Assembly (NCBI RefSeq): GCF_000948985.2
Contig: NZ_CP059734.1
Coordinates: 868,001-932,000 of the forward strand
DNA length: 64,000 nucleotides
Reading direction: 5' to 3'
DNA from: Thalassomonas viridans
GTDB taxonomy: Bacteria; Pseudomonadota; Gammaproteobacteria; Enterobacterales; Alteromonadaceae
Made by a program: the position numbers and the translations under genes. Below are positions 35,312 through 44,614 of the stretch, in pieces. The notes beneath the pieces were generated by a model that saw only the letters and a program-made list of their open reading frames with translations, was not told where the DNA came from and searched no databases. Numbering within the stretch: position 1 is the stretch's first letter; the number at the start of each line of letters is the position of its first letter.

Positions 35312-36508
35312 ATGAACCCAACAAACCCAATAATAGACCGTATCGGTGAGAGTGACTGTGCGACAGTACAGGACGGTACCACCTCTGTTCAGGCATCGCT
35401 TATACAGGAACGCCAACATAGTACTGAAGAACCGGGATATGTATTCGTGGAGACAGTGGACGGAAAGCACAGCGACCGCGAGGCAACTCTACGACAACAG
35501 TGCCGTCACGCAAAGGAAGATTTGCAGGCTCTGAAAGATGGTGCTCACGAGGTGCTAAGGCAGATGGCAAACTGTGAAAACACGCCTGTGGCCATGAAAA
35601 CTGCCGCTAACTTTGCTGTAAAAAGGGGACTTGATTTTGGCGGGGCGACTGCTGCTACAGCCCTTACCATGTATGCTGTAGGGGCTCCAATCACGAGCTT
35701 GGGTGCCGTTGTGGCACAGGCTGTGGGGTATTCTACTCTTGGGGCTATAATAAACGCAGCGGGCATTCAGCCTCTACTAGCGTGGATAGGAGCTATTGCT
35801 CGACCTCTAACACCTGCACAACGGCATGGACTGGAGCTGGCACGCTTTTGTACTCGGCAGGGGATGGCCGCTGGGTGCGCTGATACACTCATACGCGGCA
35901 CAGAGGAATTTCGAACCCATGTGACTAATGTTATGAATGATTCGAGCCTTACACCTGCCGAAAGGGATGGGACCATAAAGCATCTTGTCAAGATCTTTGA
36001 GGCTAGTGTGCTAAGTGCTACACGGATAGAACGCGTGAAGGAGCCGAAGGACCTTGAAACGCGTGCAAAGGCTGAACGGATAAAATTGCTTCCTGTAGCC
36101 CAGGGCTCGGTCTTGGCTGGAGAAAACGATGATGTATCGCAGGAATGGGATATAGTAGAGGCGCGTGTGGTCCGGGACGCTTACACTCAAGAGACATCTC
36201 AGGAATTGTATATGGATGTGGATAAATTCTGTGCCGAAACCGTGCTAGAGGTGATGAAAGAAGCCTGCGAAGACGGCGACGGCATAATATCGGGTGCTTT
36301 TAAGGAACTTGTGGAAAGTGTGGCTCAAAGCTTATCGGGTATAGAGACTCAGGGATTGGTCGGGGGAAATCCGTGGGTTGGTGCAGCAACAAAAGGCTTG
36401 GATGAGGTGCTAGGTCAACTGAAAGGAGCAGGTTATCGTGAGAGGCTGAACGCGGAAGCGAGTGCGCGGATGGAAGAAATGAAAGAAACTATCAGAAAGG
36501 ACACGTAG
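35312..36508 (+). CDS. Candidate T3SS effector with a central membrane-active segment
   Basis: A 398-residue protein. Residues 1-60 are polar and disordered. Residues 60-95 form a charged helix (REATLRQQCRHAKEDLQALK). Residues 108-165 are a long Ala/Gly-rich hydrophobic block (ATAATALTMYAVGAPITSL, AVVAQAVGYSTLGAIINA, IQPLLAWIGAIA), enough for two helices in a membrane. The rest is charged and helical. It has no N-terminal signal peptide, so membrane insertion after T3SS delivery is a reasonable hypothesis. A sequence family was not recognised. It begins 363 bp after the RelA/SpoT-like candidate and ends next to IS481 debris. Confidence 0.5.
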   Translation: MNPTNPIIDRIGESDCATVQDGTTSVQASLIQERQHSTEEPGYVFVETVDGKHSDREATLRQQCRHAKEDLQALKDGAHEVLRQMANCENTPVAMKTAANFAVKRGLDFGGATAATALTMYAVGAPITSLGAVVAQAVGYSTLGAIINAAGIQPLLAWIGAIARPLTPAQRHGLELARFCTRQGMAAGCADTLIRGTEEFRTHVTNVMNDSSLTPAERDGTIKHLVKIFEASVLSATRIERVKEPKDLETRAKAERIKLLPVAQGSVLAGENDDVSQEWDIVEARVVRDAYTQETSQELYMDVDKFCAETVLEVMKEACEDGDGIISGAFKELVESVAQSLSGIETQGLVGGNPWVGAATKGLDEVLGQLKGAGYRERLNAEASARMEEMKETIRKDT

Positions 36509-37006
36509 AGTCAAAACCTGACTACTTGTGTGATTCATAGAGATCGTTTCAATTTTGCGATCTCTAAATTTAGGTAACCAGGGTGAGCAGTATCAATTTC
36601 TCCGAAGGCCTCATCATCCTGTTTTTTACGTTCCAGTGCCTGAACTTGTGATTCAGTCAGAATCAAGCCTTCCGCTGCTACTTTATTTTCCAGCGCTTTC
36701 AGGCGCTGTTTAAAGTTAGCTAAATCATTACGCAACCAGATTGAACGAACACCGCTGGGTGATACAAAGATCCCTGTTTTGCGTAGTTCATTGGAAACAC
36801 GAACCTAGCCATGCGCAGGTTCATCGATAGCGTACTGAATGACAGCCGATTCAATCTTTGGATCAACACGGTTTTTGTGGTTTGGGACTCGGCGGTTCTG
36901 TTCAAGCAATGATTCAACACCGCCTTCCTGAACAGCCTCTTTATAACGATAAAACGTATCTCTTGATACGCCCATCATTTTACAAGCTTTAGAAATATTG
37001 CCTAAA

Positions 37007-38163
37007 TAACTGTTCCTAATAGTAGATCACATGATGAAAGGAACTCTGTCCTGATTTTGTGATCAGATAGTTCGCCAAAACAAACCTGGACACAGACACA
37101 AGGACAGAGTCATGACTATCATAACACCATTTCCCAGAGCTGAGCGACGCGGTATTGAAAAAGCAATACATAAGTCCAAATGCAAGCATCATGTACGGCG
37201 GTTAACGGCTGTACTAATGTTGGCAACAGGCCACAATATCATGGCAGTGTCGACCCTGCTTGCTGCTGGCCGTTCATCGATTAAACGGTGGCTTAATTGG
37301 TATACAGAAGCAGGATTAGGTGGGTTAAAAAGCCTAGCACCAGGGCGTAAAGCCACGTTGCCGAAAAATGAAATATTGGCCATGTTACGTATGTTGGTTG
37401 AGCTTAACCCCCAGGAGTTAGGTTATCAACGTGCCCGTTGGAGTACGGAGTTGCTGACGTTAGAAATTAACCGGTTATTCTCCAGTGAGATCCATGCCTC
37501 AACAATACGTAGGTGGTTGCCGGAAGCGGGCTTGGTCTGGCGGAGAGCAGCACCGACACTGCATATCAAAGACCCGCATAAAGAAGAAAAAGTTCAGAAA
37601 ATACAAGAAGCTTTGGCAGAGTGTGATGCTGACAATCCCGTTTTTTATGAAGATGAAGTGGATATTCATCTCAACCCCAAAATTGGTGCGGACTGGACAA
37701 TAAAGGGCGTACAAAAACGCGTAGCGACACCGGGGAAAAATGAGAAATATTATCTGGCGGGGGCGCTGCACAGTAAAACGGGCCAAGTTTATTATGTGGG
37801 AAGTAACAGCAAAGACAGCGAACTCTTTATCGCCATGTTAGAAAAACTTAAACGGCATTATCGCCGGGCCAAAAGCATCACGCTGGTGCTGGATAACTAT
37901 GTCATCCATAAAAGCCGGAAAGTGCAAACCTACTTGGCTGAAAATAAAAAATTTAAGCTGCTGTTCCAACCGGTTTATTCGCCTTGGGTCAATAAAATCG
38001 AGAAGCTCTGGCATGCGCTGCACGAAACCATCACAAGAAATCACCGATGCAAAAATATGCAGCAATTACTGCAAGGAGTAAGGGGATTTATGGACAAGGT
38101 TTCCCCATATCCGGGCAGCGGATATGAAAGTGTTAAAATGGAGCAGTATTAGGATCAGTTATT
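37007..38163 (+). mobile_element. Complete IS630-family insertion sequence
   Basis: 1157 bp with inverted ends AATAACTGWTCCTAATA and TA duplications at 37005-37006 and 38164-38165, the IS630/Tc1 hallmark. Excising it with one TA restores the reading of the IS481 transposase (LADEL then GNISK), which proves the insertion point. Confidence 0.93.
37112..38152 (+). CDS. IS630-family transposase
   Basis: A 346-residue intact transposase. The N-terminal paired helix-turn-helix (HHVRRLTAVLMLATGHN, SSIKRWLNWYTEAGLGGL) is followed by the DDE domain: FYEDEVDIHLNPKIG (first Asp), SITLVLDNYVIHKS (second Asp) and YSPWVNKIEKLWHALH (Glu). All catalytic residues are visible and the length is normal, so the element may still move. 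A related C-terminal scrap lies at 29343-29405. Confidence 0.93.
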   Translation: MTIITPFPRAERRGIEKAIHKSKCKHHVRRLTAVLMLATGHNIMAVSTLLAAGRSSIKRWLNWYTEAGLGGLKSLAPGRKATLPKNEILAMLRMLVELNPQELGYQRARWSTELLTLEINRLFSSEIHASTIRRWLPEAGLVWRRAAPTLHIKDPHKEEKVQKIQEALAECDADNPVFYEDEVDIHLNPKIGADWTIKGVQKRVATPGKNEKYYLAGALHSKTGQVYYVGSNSKDSELFIAMLEKLKRHYRRAKSITLVLDNYVIHKSRKVQTYLAENKKFKLLFQPVYSPWVNKIEKLWHALHETITRNHRCKNMQQLLQGVRGFMDKVSPYPGSGYESVKMEQY

Positions 38164-38187
38164 TAGTTCATCAGCTAAGTTAAATGA

Positions 38188-38420
38188 CCTCCGGCAAAGC
38201 CGGAGGCTTATTGGATTACGCCCTCAAAGGGCTCAAGTCAGCGCCCAAGGCGCTATAGCCCAAACTTCAGTTGATCTCTATTCTCATCTGCCTGCTCTTG
38301 ATTGCGGATATATTCACGAACCATTTCCTCGTCCAACCCTACTGTGGACACAAAATAGCCTCGGGCCCAAAAATTTTCACCCATAAAATTCCGCTGCCGC
38401 CCTTTAAAGTTACGAGCAAT
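38188..38420 (-). mobile_element. IS200/IS605 right end with tnpA C-terminal fragment
   Basis: The minus strand encodes IARNFKGRQRNFMGENFWAR, GYFVSTVGLDEEMVREYIRN and a final DQLKFGL then stop at 38253. This is the C-terminus of the IS200/IS605 Y1 transposase, including the region after the catalytic Tyr. A perfect right-end hairpin (CCTCCGGC-AAA-GCCGGAGG, 38188-38206) follows. The N-terminus is lost. It is a separate relic from the N-terminal fragment at 3568. Confidence 0.85.
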
Positions 38421-38961
38421 TGATATTTGTCAGGTTTGGTCTGAACTAATTCATTTGATTCCTGTGTTGTTCGGGATAACCGCGAATCCCTGATTTAAGT
38501 TTATGGGCAAGATCTTATTTGCTCACTTGCTCACTTGCTCACCGACCCGCTTAATGCCACCTTCTGATAAATGCTCCCTTTAATGTTCGCTTTTGTGAGC
38601 ATTGAGGGAGCTACAGCAACTATGCAGTTCTTGCTTAAATTAATCTGTGTTACATGCCATTCATTTATATGCGCATCTTCGGTTTATAGGAACTATACAT
38701 TAAATAACAATGAGGCGCGGGCTGAGAGGTCTTTGCATTTATTAAGTGAGGAGGGGGGTCGGCCGGCACGGGGAGTGTGTGTTTTCTCTGCTTCTGCTCA
38801 ATCAAACCGACAGCTCCCGTAAATTTTTCATTTCTGTTCACCAACTTCTTATTCACTTCACATTTATTGTTTTAAATAAAATTGTTGCCGGCATAACTCA
38901 AGGCCAAAAGGGATGGTTAACGCAAGGAGGAATAAGAGTAATAGCAGTGGAGCAGTTTATC
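38421..38961. other. Intergenic region holding one arm of a long inverted repeat
   Basis: About 540 bases without a convincing gene. It contains the 25-bp repeat at 38841-38865 and a G-rich patch near 38750. Confidence 0.45.
38841..38865. repeat. 25-bp inverted repeat, left arm
   Basis: CCAACTTCTTATTCACTTCA plus CATTT is the exact reverse complement of 44851-44875. The arms flank the block with the sigma factor, the first sensor kinase and the 43961-44614 gene. Confidence 0.9.
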
Positions 38962-39450
38962 ATGACTAATATTTGTAAGCATGAGTGGATTAATTTTGTG
39001 TGTGTAAATAACCTTTTTGCGGGTACGGCTGCTATGGCATTCCCGCAGAGGTGTCAGGGGGAAATTGCTCCTTTTAGGGAGGAAAGCTGTTCGGGAAATA
39101 TTTTGACGCTTGCTGCGAGTGGGCATTGTTCTTTGGAGCTTGTCGAAACGGTAATAACAAAGGATATTTTTCCGGTGTTAGGGCTGCCGGCGCCAGCTTT
39201 TGTTGCTTATGTTAAGCATTTTCAATGCAGGCGTAATGATGAAACTAATTGTTTTATTCCGGCTGTGTGTCGCATTTCTGTTCATTTTTTTCTTCGTTTT
39301 AATTCAATAATGCCTTTTGCTCGGGCAGGTAAAAATAATGATATTTCGCTGCTATATCTTCTCCTGTATTTGCGGCTGGTGTTGTTTTTTCTCCATAGGT
39401 ATTTAGTCGCTTTAAGCATTTTTTATATGGCCAGCACCATTATTCGATAA
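38962..39450 (+). CDS. Doubtful open frame
   Basis: A 162-residue frame starting MTNICKHEWINF, with no clear ribosome site (AAGGAGG lies about 33 nt upstream). Composition is Cys- and Phe-rich with a hydrophobic C-terminal stretch (LLYLLLYLRLVLFFLHRYLV). No family is recognised. It could be a decayed membrane protein or a chance frame. Confidence 0.22.
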   Translation: MTNICKHEWINFVCVNNLFAGTAAMAFPQRCQGEIAPFREESCSGNILTLAASGHCSLELVETVITKDIFPVLGLPAPAFVAYVKHFQCRRNDETNCFIPAVCRISVHFFLRFNSIMPFARAGKNNDISLLYLLLYLRLVLFFLHRYLVALSIFYMASTIIR

Positions 39451-39652
39451 AGATAAATTTCAACAACTTAACTGCTAAGGCGAGTGTTGGGGACTCGCTG
39501 CGCCTAAACAATTTGAAGGAGGGCTTTGCAAATAATTTTGAAAAGATTCGAGTGAAATCGAAATACCGCTATAACAGGTTGGTAAGAACTTATTTAGTTG
39601 GGAAATTCCCAGATTTAAATAGAAGACGCGTAAATACAGTTGGTGAAGGATT

Positions 39653-40369
39653 ATGATAGCAAAAATAAAAAACACAGTTCTACACGAAAATTTTTCTGCT
39701 TTTAAGAAAGTTAATCAGCATGGTTTTAAATGGGAGCAACCATCATCTGAACTGACCGGTTATAGGGGAGTTGTAACGGGGCAGTGTCGTAATCTTTCTA
39801 ATGTTGTTTCTATAAAATTTAAGTCAGAGCAGCAGACAAAAATCACATTAGAAGCCTTCTTGGCTGATATTGAAAAAAAAGCATACCATATAGCGGCTAA
39901 TGCTACGACAACACAGGCGGATGCACAAGACCTGTTACAAGACAGCATGATCAAATTAGTCGTCAATTACCGGGACCGTCCCAGTAATGAGTGGAAACCG
40001 CTATTCTATAGCATTTTAAAAAATAAAATACGTGACAGGTACAGAGGCCTGGAAACGAGCAAAAATGTTTTTTGTAAACATGCAAGCGTGCAAATAGAGG
40101 AAATGCAAACATGCCAGGGGGAACATCATTATGGCGCTAGCTATGGGATACCAGAAGAAGATCTGCTAACAACTCAACGACATAGCGCTGTTGTACAATA
40201 TTTAAAGCAATTGACCCAGCAAGAAAGAGACTGCTTGATACTGCGTTGCTGGGAGGGCTTTTCTGTTATTCAAACCGCGAATATTATGAACTGTTCAAAA
40301 AGTTGTGTAAAAGCGAATTATGCCAAGGCTATTGCTAAGTTAAAAAAGCTGATGGGATGCCCTGAGTAG
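39653..40369 (+). CDS. ECF-type RNA polymerase sigma factor with N-terminal extension
   Basis: A 238-residue protein with GAAGGA before ATG 39653. After a 65-residue extension without assigned function, region 2 spans about 85-140 (TTQADAQDLLQDSMIKLVVN, FYSILKNKIRDRYRG), with the core-binding and -10 recognition helices. Region 4 spans about 183-236 (YLKQLTQQERDCLILRCWEG, TANIMNCSKSCVKANYAKA), the -35 recognition helix-turn-helix. The linker lacks region 3, as in ECF factors. HrpL, the activator of Hrp-type T3SS, is an ECF factor, so control of effector genes is worth considering. No anti-sigma gene is adjacent; a sensor kinase starts 144 bp downstream. Confidence 0.82.
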   Translation: MIAKIKNTVLHENFSAFKKVNQHGFKWEQPSSELTGYRGVVTGQCRNLSNVVSIKFKSEQQTKITLEAFLADIEKKAYHIAANATTTQADAQDLLQDSMIKLVVNYRDRPSNEWKPLFYSILKNKIRDRYRGLETSKNVFCKHASVQIEEMQTCQGEHHYGASYGIPEEDLLTTQRHSAVVQYLKQLTQQERDCLILRCWEGFSVIQTANIMNCSKSCVKANYAKAIAKLKKLMGCPE

Positions 40370-40381
40370 ACTTCGCGCTTC

Positions 40382-40419
40382 TTGGCATCCTCTCCGCCCT
40401 GAGGCAGGGAGGGTGCCAA
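40382..40419 (+). terminator. Stable hairpin after the sigma factor gene
   Basis: TTGGCATCCTCTCCGCC pairs imperfectly with GGCAGGGAGGGTGCCAA, 13 bp after the stop. No T-run follows, so it may be an mRNA 3' stabiliser or an attenuator rather than a strict terminator. Confidence 0.4.
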
Positions 40420-40513
40420 TGAGCATAACATGCGGTATCGGGGTAGCTTGTTTTAGACAATTATGAGAATATCGGTCACATAATTATAAAAAGTTGTTTG
40501 ACGAGCTCATATT

Positions 40514-43500
40514 ATGAAGTCTTTTTGTTTGTCTGTGGTTTCCTTACTCTGTCTTTTTTTTAGCTTTTCTATAAGGGCTGAATTTTCCGAACATTATTTC
40601 GCTCCTGTCTTTTACTCTGTCGATGTAAATTCCCGTTTGCAAGACAAGGATATTCTCAAACTTGCAGAAGATGAAAAAGGCTTTCTTTGGCTTGGCACGG
40701 CAAGCGGCTTGTTTCGTTATGATGGCTACGAATATAAAAAAATACACTTTCCGGATGATGACTTTGATTTTGCCAACATTTATGTAAGGGCGCTGTTAGC
40801 CGGCAATAATGCTTTATGGATAGGCACGCTGCGTAGTGGACTATTCCGGTTGGATTTGACGACTTATCAGGTGAAGCAATATCACCATGACAATGGGCTT
40901 CAAAGCTCTATTAGCGGGAACCAGGTTAATGACCTGGCGCTGGATAGATACGGCAATCTTTGGGTGGCCACCAATTACGGTTTAGATCAATTAAAACATG
41001 AGCAACAAACCTTTTTGCATTATCACTCCAGCGAAGGGCCGGCAGACCGCTTTTTAAATTTTTTACTGGATGTTGAATTTGATCGTGAAAATAACCTGTG
41101 GCTGGCTACAGGCAGGGGCTTAGCGAAATTTGATGATAAAACCGGCTCTTTTCAGCGGGTTTTTACTAACGCTCCTGTTGCTGGGGATCAGGTGGAAAAA
41201 AAGCAGCAGCATCTGCAAGGGGTTAGGGTCAGAAGAATACACGCTGCAGATGACGGACGCATTTGGCTGGCCACCCATAAACAAGGTGTTTATGTTATTG
41301 CAGCAAAAGAAGGCAAGGTTATTCGCCTTCCTGCGACAGACTCTAAAAAGGGGAGAATTCATACCGCTATTGCTCAGCCGAGCAGCAAGGAAATATGGTT
41401 CAGTAGTATAGATGGCGTTGAAATAAGGGATGCCGATACCGGCGATATTTTAAAAGTTGTGCAGGCAAACAGGCAGGATGCCTATGGCCTTAATAACAAA
41501 TCGGTATATGGTATGGCTTTGTCTAAGTCAGGTTTGCTTTGGCTCGGGGTTTCCGGTTTGGGCCTGCAGTATTATAACCCCGGCAATAATGCTATCAAGC
41601 GTTTTGATACCTATGCCAAAGCGTTACAACCTGTGTTTGACGGTGTTATTGATAATGCCATTAAACTTTCTGAAAACAAAGTGTTGCTGCTTTCCGGCGG
41701 GAAACCCATGCAATTTGACCTGCAAACGGGCGATATCTCTGCGTTCCGGTTAGCTCCTGAGTTTGATAAAGAAAACATTAAAAGCGCCCTACAGTTAAAC
41801 GACGATAACCTATTGCTGGGAACCGAAAGAGGGGAGCTTATTTATTATAATGTTCGAAGCGGTCTCGGTCATCGATATCCGCTCCCCCTTGAGTCAAGAG
41901 AGGGCGGAGCCGTTTGGGACATTGTAGAGGGTAAACCCGGACAAGCCTGGGTTGCCGCAAACAATCGTGTGTTTCGTTTAGATTTGAATACCATGACTTT
42001 TGAGCCAATGATGGATGCGCAGGGCAAGCCTTTTGTAAACAATATCTATTACCTGATGTTTGACAGTCAAAACCGGTTGTGGATTTCAGCGACCAATAAC
42101 GGGGTTGGTGTTGTAGAAGAGGGCAATAACCACGTTGATATATACAATAAGCAAGTTGGCACGGCAGGCACTTTATCTGACAATTTTGTTACCCAAATTG
42201 TGGAGAACCACCGGGGAGAGATTCTGCTTAAAACCCGTTCGGGCCTTGATAAGCTCGTAGCAAAAACTGATGGTGAAATGCGCTTTTTGCCTTTTGCCGT
42301 AGGACTGGGGGAAAGAAGTAAGCGGGAGGAAAAGCTGCTTCCCTTGCCTGATGAAACTTATTGGTTTGGTTCATATGTTAAATTAGACCGGCAAGGAAAT
42401 ATTCTTGGAGAATATAACGGCTTTGATGGGGTTCTGGAGCAAGGGGATAGTGTTGCTATGTTTTTGTTAAAGCATAATAAGATACTGAATATCTCTGCAT
42501 CGGGCATTTTACTGATCGACTTAACTAGCTTGCATTCGAGGGATTTCCGTCCTGCTATTGCGGTAAGTGAATTAACGGTTGGCAACCGGCCGTCTTCTTT
42601 GTCTTTCAATGATAAGTTGATTCATGTGCCTGCCGATGAAAATAAATTCTCCCTGCGCTTTTCTGCGCTGGATCTTTCTTCCCCTTTGGATAACCGCTAC
42701 CGTTATAAGCTTGAGGGTTATGAAGAGCATTGGAATGAAACCTCTTCTGACGTCAGGCAAGCGGCATATATGTCGTTACCACCCGGCACTTACCGGCTAT
42801 TGCTTGACGGTACCAATCGTACCGGCCAATGGTCCGGCTCTCCCTTGAAAATCAAGGTGGTTGTCGACCCTACCATATACCAAACCCTGTGGTTTCAAAT
42901 AATGGCGGTAGTGCTTTTTAGCGGCTTTATTTATCTGGTTTTTCGTTGGCGTATTCGTGTGGTACGGCAAGCGGAGCGGGAAGCTTATGAGAAAAAGGAA
43001 GCGATACAACGTGCGCACATGCTGGATGCACTGATGGAGAAAAAAAATCAATTATTCGCTGATGTTTCACACGAATTGCGCACCCCATTGACCGCTTTGC
43101 AATTAAGAATTGAGGCCTTGCAACATAAACTGGAGGAAGATGTTGAAGCTTCTTATGACGGCCTAATGAAAAAAGTTACGGATATTAACCACCTTATTTA
43201 TGATATTTATCAGTTGTCTAAGTCTGATGCCGGAGCATTGAGCTTTGAACTGAAGCCTTATTGCTGTGATCCGCTGATTAATGAAGTTGCAGATGACCTT
43301 GCCGGATTTGTTCGTTTGCATGGATTTACCTGGCGACAGACAATATCGCTTCCCTCATCGTTACAGGTTAACGTTGATAAAGAAAAATTTAACCAGGTTT
43401 TGCATAACCTGGTTAGCAATAGCGTGGCTTATACCGACAAGCCAGGCACTATTGCCTTGCGTGTAACTGTAGCAGATAGTGCCGTACATATTGTGGTGGA

Positions 43501-43753
43501 GGATAGTTCGCCCGGGGTAACTGAGGAGAATATGTTACAGATTTTTGAGCGTTTTTATCGCGTTGAGTCTTCTCGCAGCCGTGCAACGGGAGGTTCAGGC
43601 TTGGGGTTGTCAATCTGTAAAAGTATTGTTGAGGCATTTAAGGGGGATATCTCCCCGTCAGCAAGCTCTTTGGGGGGGCTGGCAATTACCATTAAATTAC
43701 CCGTTAATGGCGTTGGGGTTGATATTCCTGCTGTTGATATTTTGCAGAAATGA
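40514..43753 (+). CDS. Membrane sensor histidine kinase with periplasmic Reg_prop propellers (paralogue 1)
   Basis: A 1079-residue protein. A signal peptide (residues 1-22, ending SIRA) leads to two Reg_prop beta-propellers (about 45-690), with repeats such as GFLWLGTASGLFRYDGY, GNLWVATNYGLDQL and NRLWISATNNGVGVV. A Y_Y_Y domain follows (about 700-785, NRYRYKLEGYEEHW), then a transmembrane helix (about 795-815). HisKA has H853 in DVSHELRTPLTALQ. The HATPase domain has NLVSNSVAY (N box), EDSSPGVTEE (G1) and GGSGLGLSICKS (G2). There is no receiver domain, so it needs a separate regulator; its HisKA resembles BaeS. Such kinases often sense carbohydrate fragments. It follows the sigma gene and has a close paralogue at 60433. 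Confidence 0.92.
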   Translation: MKSFCLSVVSLLCLFFSFSIRAEFSEHYFAPVFYSVDVNSRLQDKDILKLAEDEKGFLWLGTASGLFRYDGYEYKKIHFPDDDFDFANIYVRALLAGNNALWIGTLRSGLFRLDLTTYQVKQYHHDNGLQSSISGNQVNDLALDRYGNLWVATNYGLDQLKHEQQTFLHYHSSEGPADRFLNFLLDVEFDRENNLWLATGRGLAKFDDKTGSFQRVFTNAPVAGDQVEKKQQHLQGVRVRRIHAADDGRIWLATHKQGVYVIAAKEGKVIRLPATDSKKGRIHTAIAQPSSKEIWFSSIDGVEIRDADTGDILKVVQANRQDAYGLNNKSVYGMALSKSGLLWLGVSGLGLQYYNPGNNAIKRFDTYAKALQPVFDGVIDNAIKLSENKVLLLSGGKPMQFDLQTGDISAFRLAPEFDKENIKSALQLNDDNLLLGTERGELIYYNVRSGLGHRYPLPLESREGGAVWDIVEGKPGQAWVAANNRVFRLDLNTMTFEPMMDAQGKPFVNNIYYLMFDSQNRLWISATNNGVGVVEEGNNHVDIYNKQVGTAGTLSDNFVTQIVENHRGEILLKTRSGLDKLVAKTDGEMRFLPFAVGLGERSKREEKLLPLPDETYWFGSYVKLDRQGNILGEYNGFDGVLEQGDSVAMFLLKHNKILNISASGILLIDLTSLHSRDFRPAIAVSELTVGNRPSSLSFNDKLIHVPADENKFSLRFSALDLSSPLDNRYRYKLEGYEEHWNETSSDVRQAAYMSLPPGTYRLLLDGTNRTGQWSGSPLKIKVVVDPTIYQTLWFQIMAVVLFSGFIYLVFRWRIRVVRQAEREAYEKKEAIQRAHMLDALMEKKNQLFADVSHELRTPLTALQLRIEALQHKLEEDVEASYDGLMKKVTDINHLIYDIYQLSKSDAGALSFELKPYCCDPLINEVADDLAGFVRLHGFTWRQTISLPSSLQVNVDKEKFNQVLHNLVSNSVAYTDKPGTIALRVTVADSAVHIVVEDSSPGVTEENMLQIFERFYRVESSRSRATGGSGLGLSICKSIVEAFKGDISPSASSLGGLAITIKLPVNGVGVDIPAVDILQK

Positions 43754-43767
43754 TAATTTGAGACAGC

Positions 43768-43804
43768 ACTGCTAACCGTTATTTTCTATTTAAAGGTTAG
43801 CAGT
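43768..43804. terminator. Hairpin between convergent genes
   Basis: ACTGCTAACC and GGTTAGCAGT form a perfect 10-bp stem around a 17-nt AT-rich loop, 15 bp after the kinase stop. The T-richness is within the loop rather than after the stem, so termination strength is uncertain. Confidence 0.45.
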
Positions 43805-43960
43805 CACCAGCTGCTTCCTGTAACCGGCCTGTGTGCAGCTTGTTACCGCCTGAAATTGGAACCCATATTCAGGGCTGTTTCTTTCTGCGCCGCTTTGTCG
43901 GTTGTGTGCCCCGGCCAGCCAGGTTTGATGCGCCCAATGTACGAGGTTGAACTTGGATTT

Positions 43961-44614
43961 TTACTGGCTAAACAGGCCGGGAGAGTGCAATAGCTGTTTT
44001 ATCCTGTTTTTTAAATCACGAGAAACAAGTTTAATGTGCTGCTTCTCGTAAGCGCATCTTTTGGGGTCATTCAAATACATATTTACGAGAGTTGAGTTTT
44101 CGTCAGCTAAGCCTAAATCGACCAGAAAGGCCGCACTACTTGTTCTTTTATCCCAATAGGATTTAGCTAAATCTGTGCCGCCATGCAATGGTTTGCGGCA
44201 CAGGGCCACTTCTCTGCGTAATTCAATTGGGTAGAGTGCGATTTGTTTTCCGATTCTTTCAAATGAAAAATTAACTTCAGCGATGATTTTATTGTTTATC
44301 TGAAAGGCCATACGGATATCATTTAGTGCCCGAAGGCTTGTTGCAATAGTAAATTTGTGCTGGTGTTCGGGGTGAGCTAAGGATCTAAGTTTTAAAAAAG
44401 CCCGGTGCTTATTTGTTCCGGCAGATGTTGAACTATTGTTGCGAATCAGTTTGTCGAGCAACCTGAGTGCTGCACTATGCTTAAAATAGTTTTGTATGGT
44501 ATCGGAAAATACCATTTGGGTTGCATTTTTGTTGCTGTTTGTTAGCGGTACTTCAACTTTTTTATTAAGGCTCTCAAGAGGAGCATAAATATTATTATTT
44601 AATGTCATCGACAT
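43961..44614 (-). CDS. Uncharacterised protein, possible effector
   Basis: A 217-residue protein with no signal peptide or membrane segment. Residues 1-30 are Asn/Thr-rich (MSMTLNNNIYAPLESLNKKV). The middle is helical and basic (FKHSAALRLLDKLIRNNSS, KFTIATSLRALNDIRMAF). The C-terminal half is charged (ELRREVALCRKPLHGGTDLA). No family recognised. It lies between the kinase and the sctW segment, on the opposite strand to both, inside the 25-bp inverted repeat. The N-terminal composition and T3SS proximity suggest a secreted substrate, weakly. Confidence 0.5.
   Translation of the reverse strand: MSMTLNNNIYAPLESLNKKVEVPLTNSNKNATQMVFSDTIQNYFKHSAALRLLDKLIRNNSSTSAGTNKHRAFLKLRSLAHPEHQHKFTIATSLRALNDIRMAFQINNKIIAEVNFSFERIGKQIALYPIELRREVALCRKPLHGGTDLAKSYWDKRTSSAAFLVDLGLADENSTLVNMYLNDPKRCAYEKQHIKLVSRDLKNRIKQLLHSPGLFSQ

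Larger units (their letters stand above)
36532..38180 (-). pseudogene. IS481-family transposase fragment interrupted by IS630
   Basis: Read on the minus strand and removing the IS630 insertion, the frame gives LNLADELGNISKACKMMGVS, then FYRYKEAVQEGG, VPNHKNRVDPKIESAVI, a stop in EPAHG-stop-VRVSNELR, IFVSPSGVRSIWLRNDL, LILTESQVQALERKKQDDE and FGEIDTAHPGYL, after which the sequence is lost at 36532. This is the N-terminal DNA-binding half of an IS481 transposase close to that starting at 63865. The catalytic core is missing. Confidence 0.82.
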
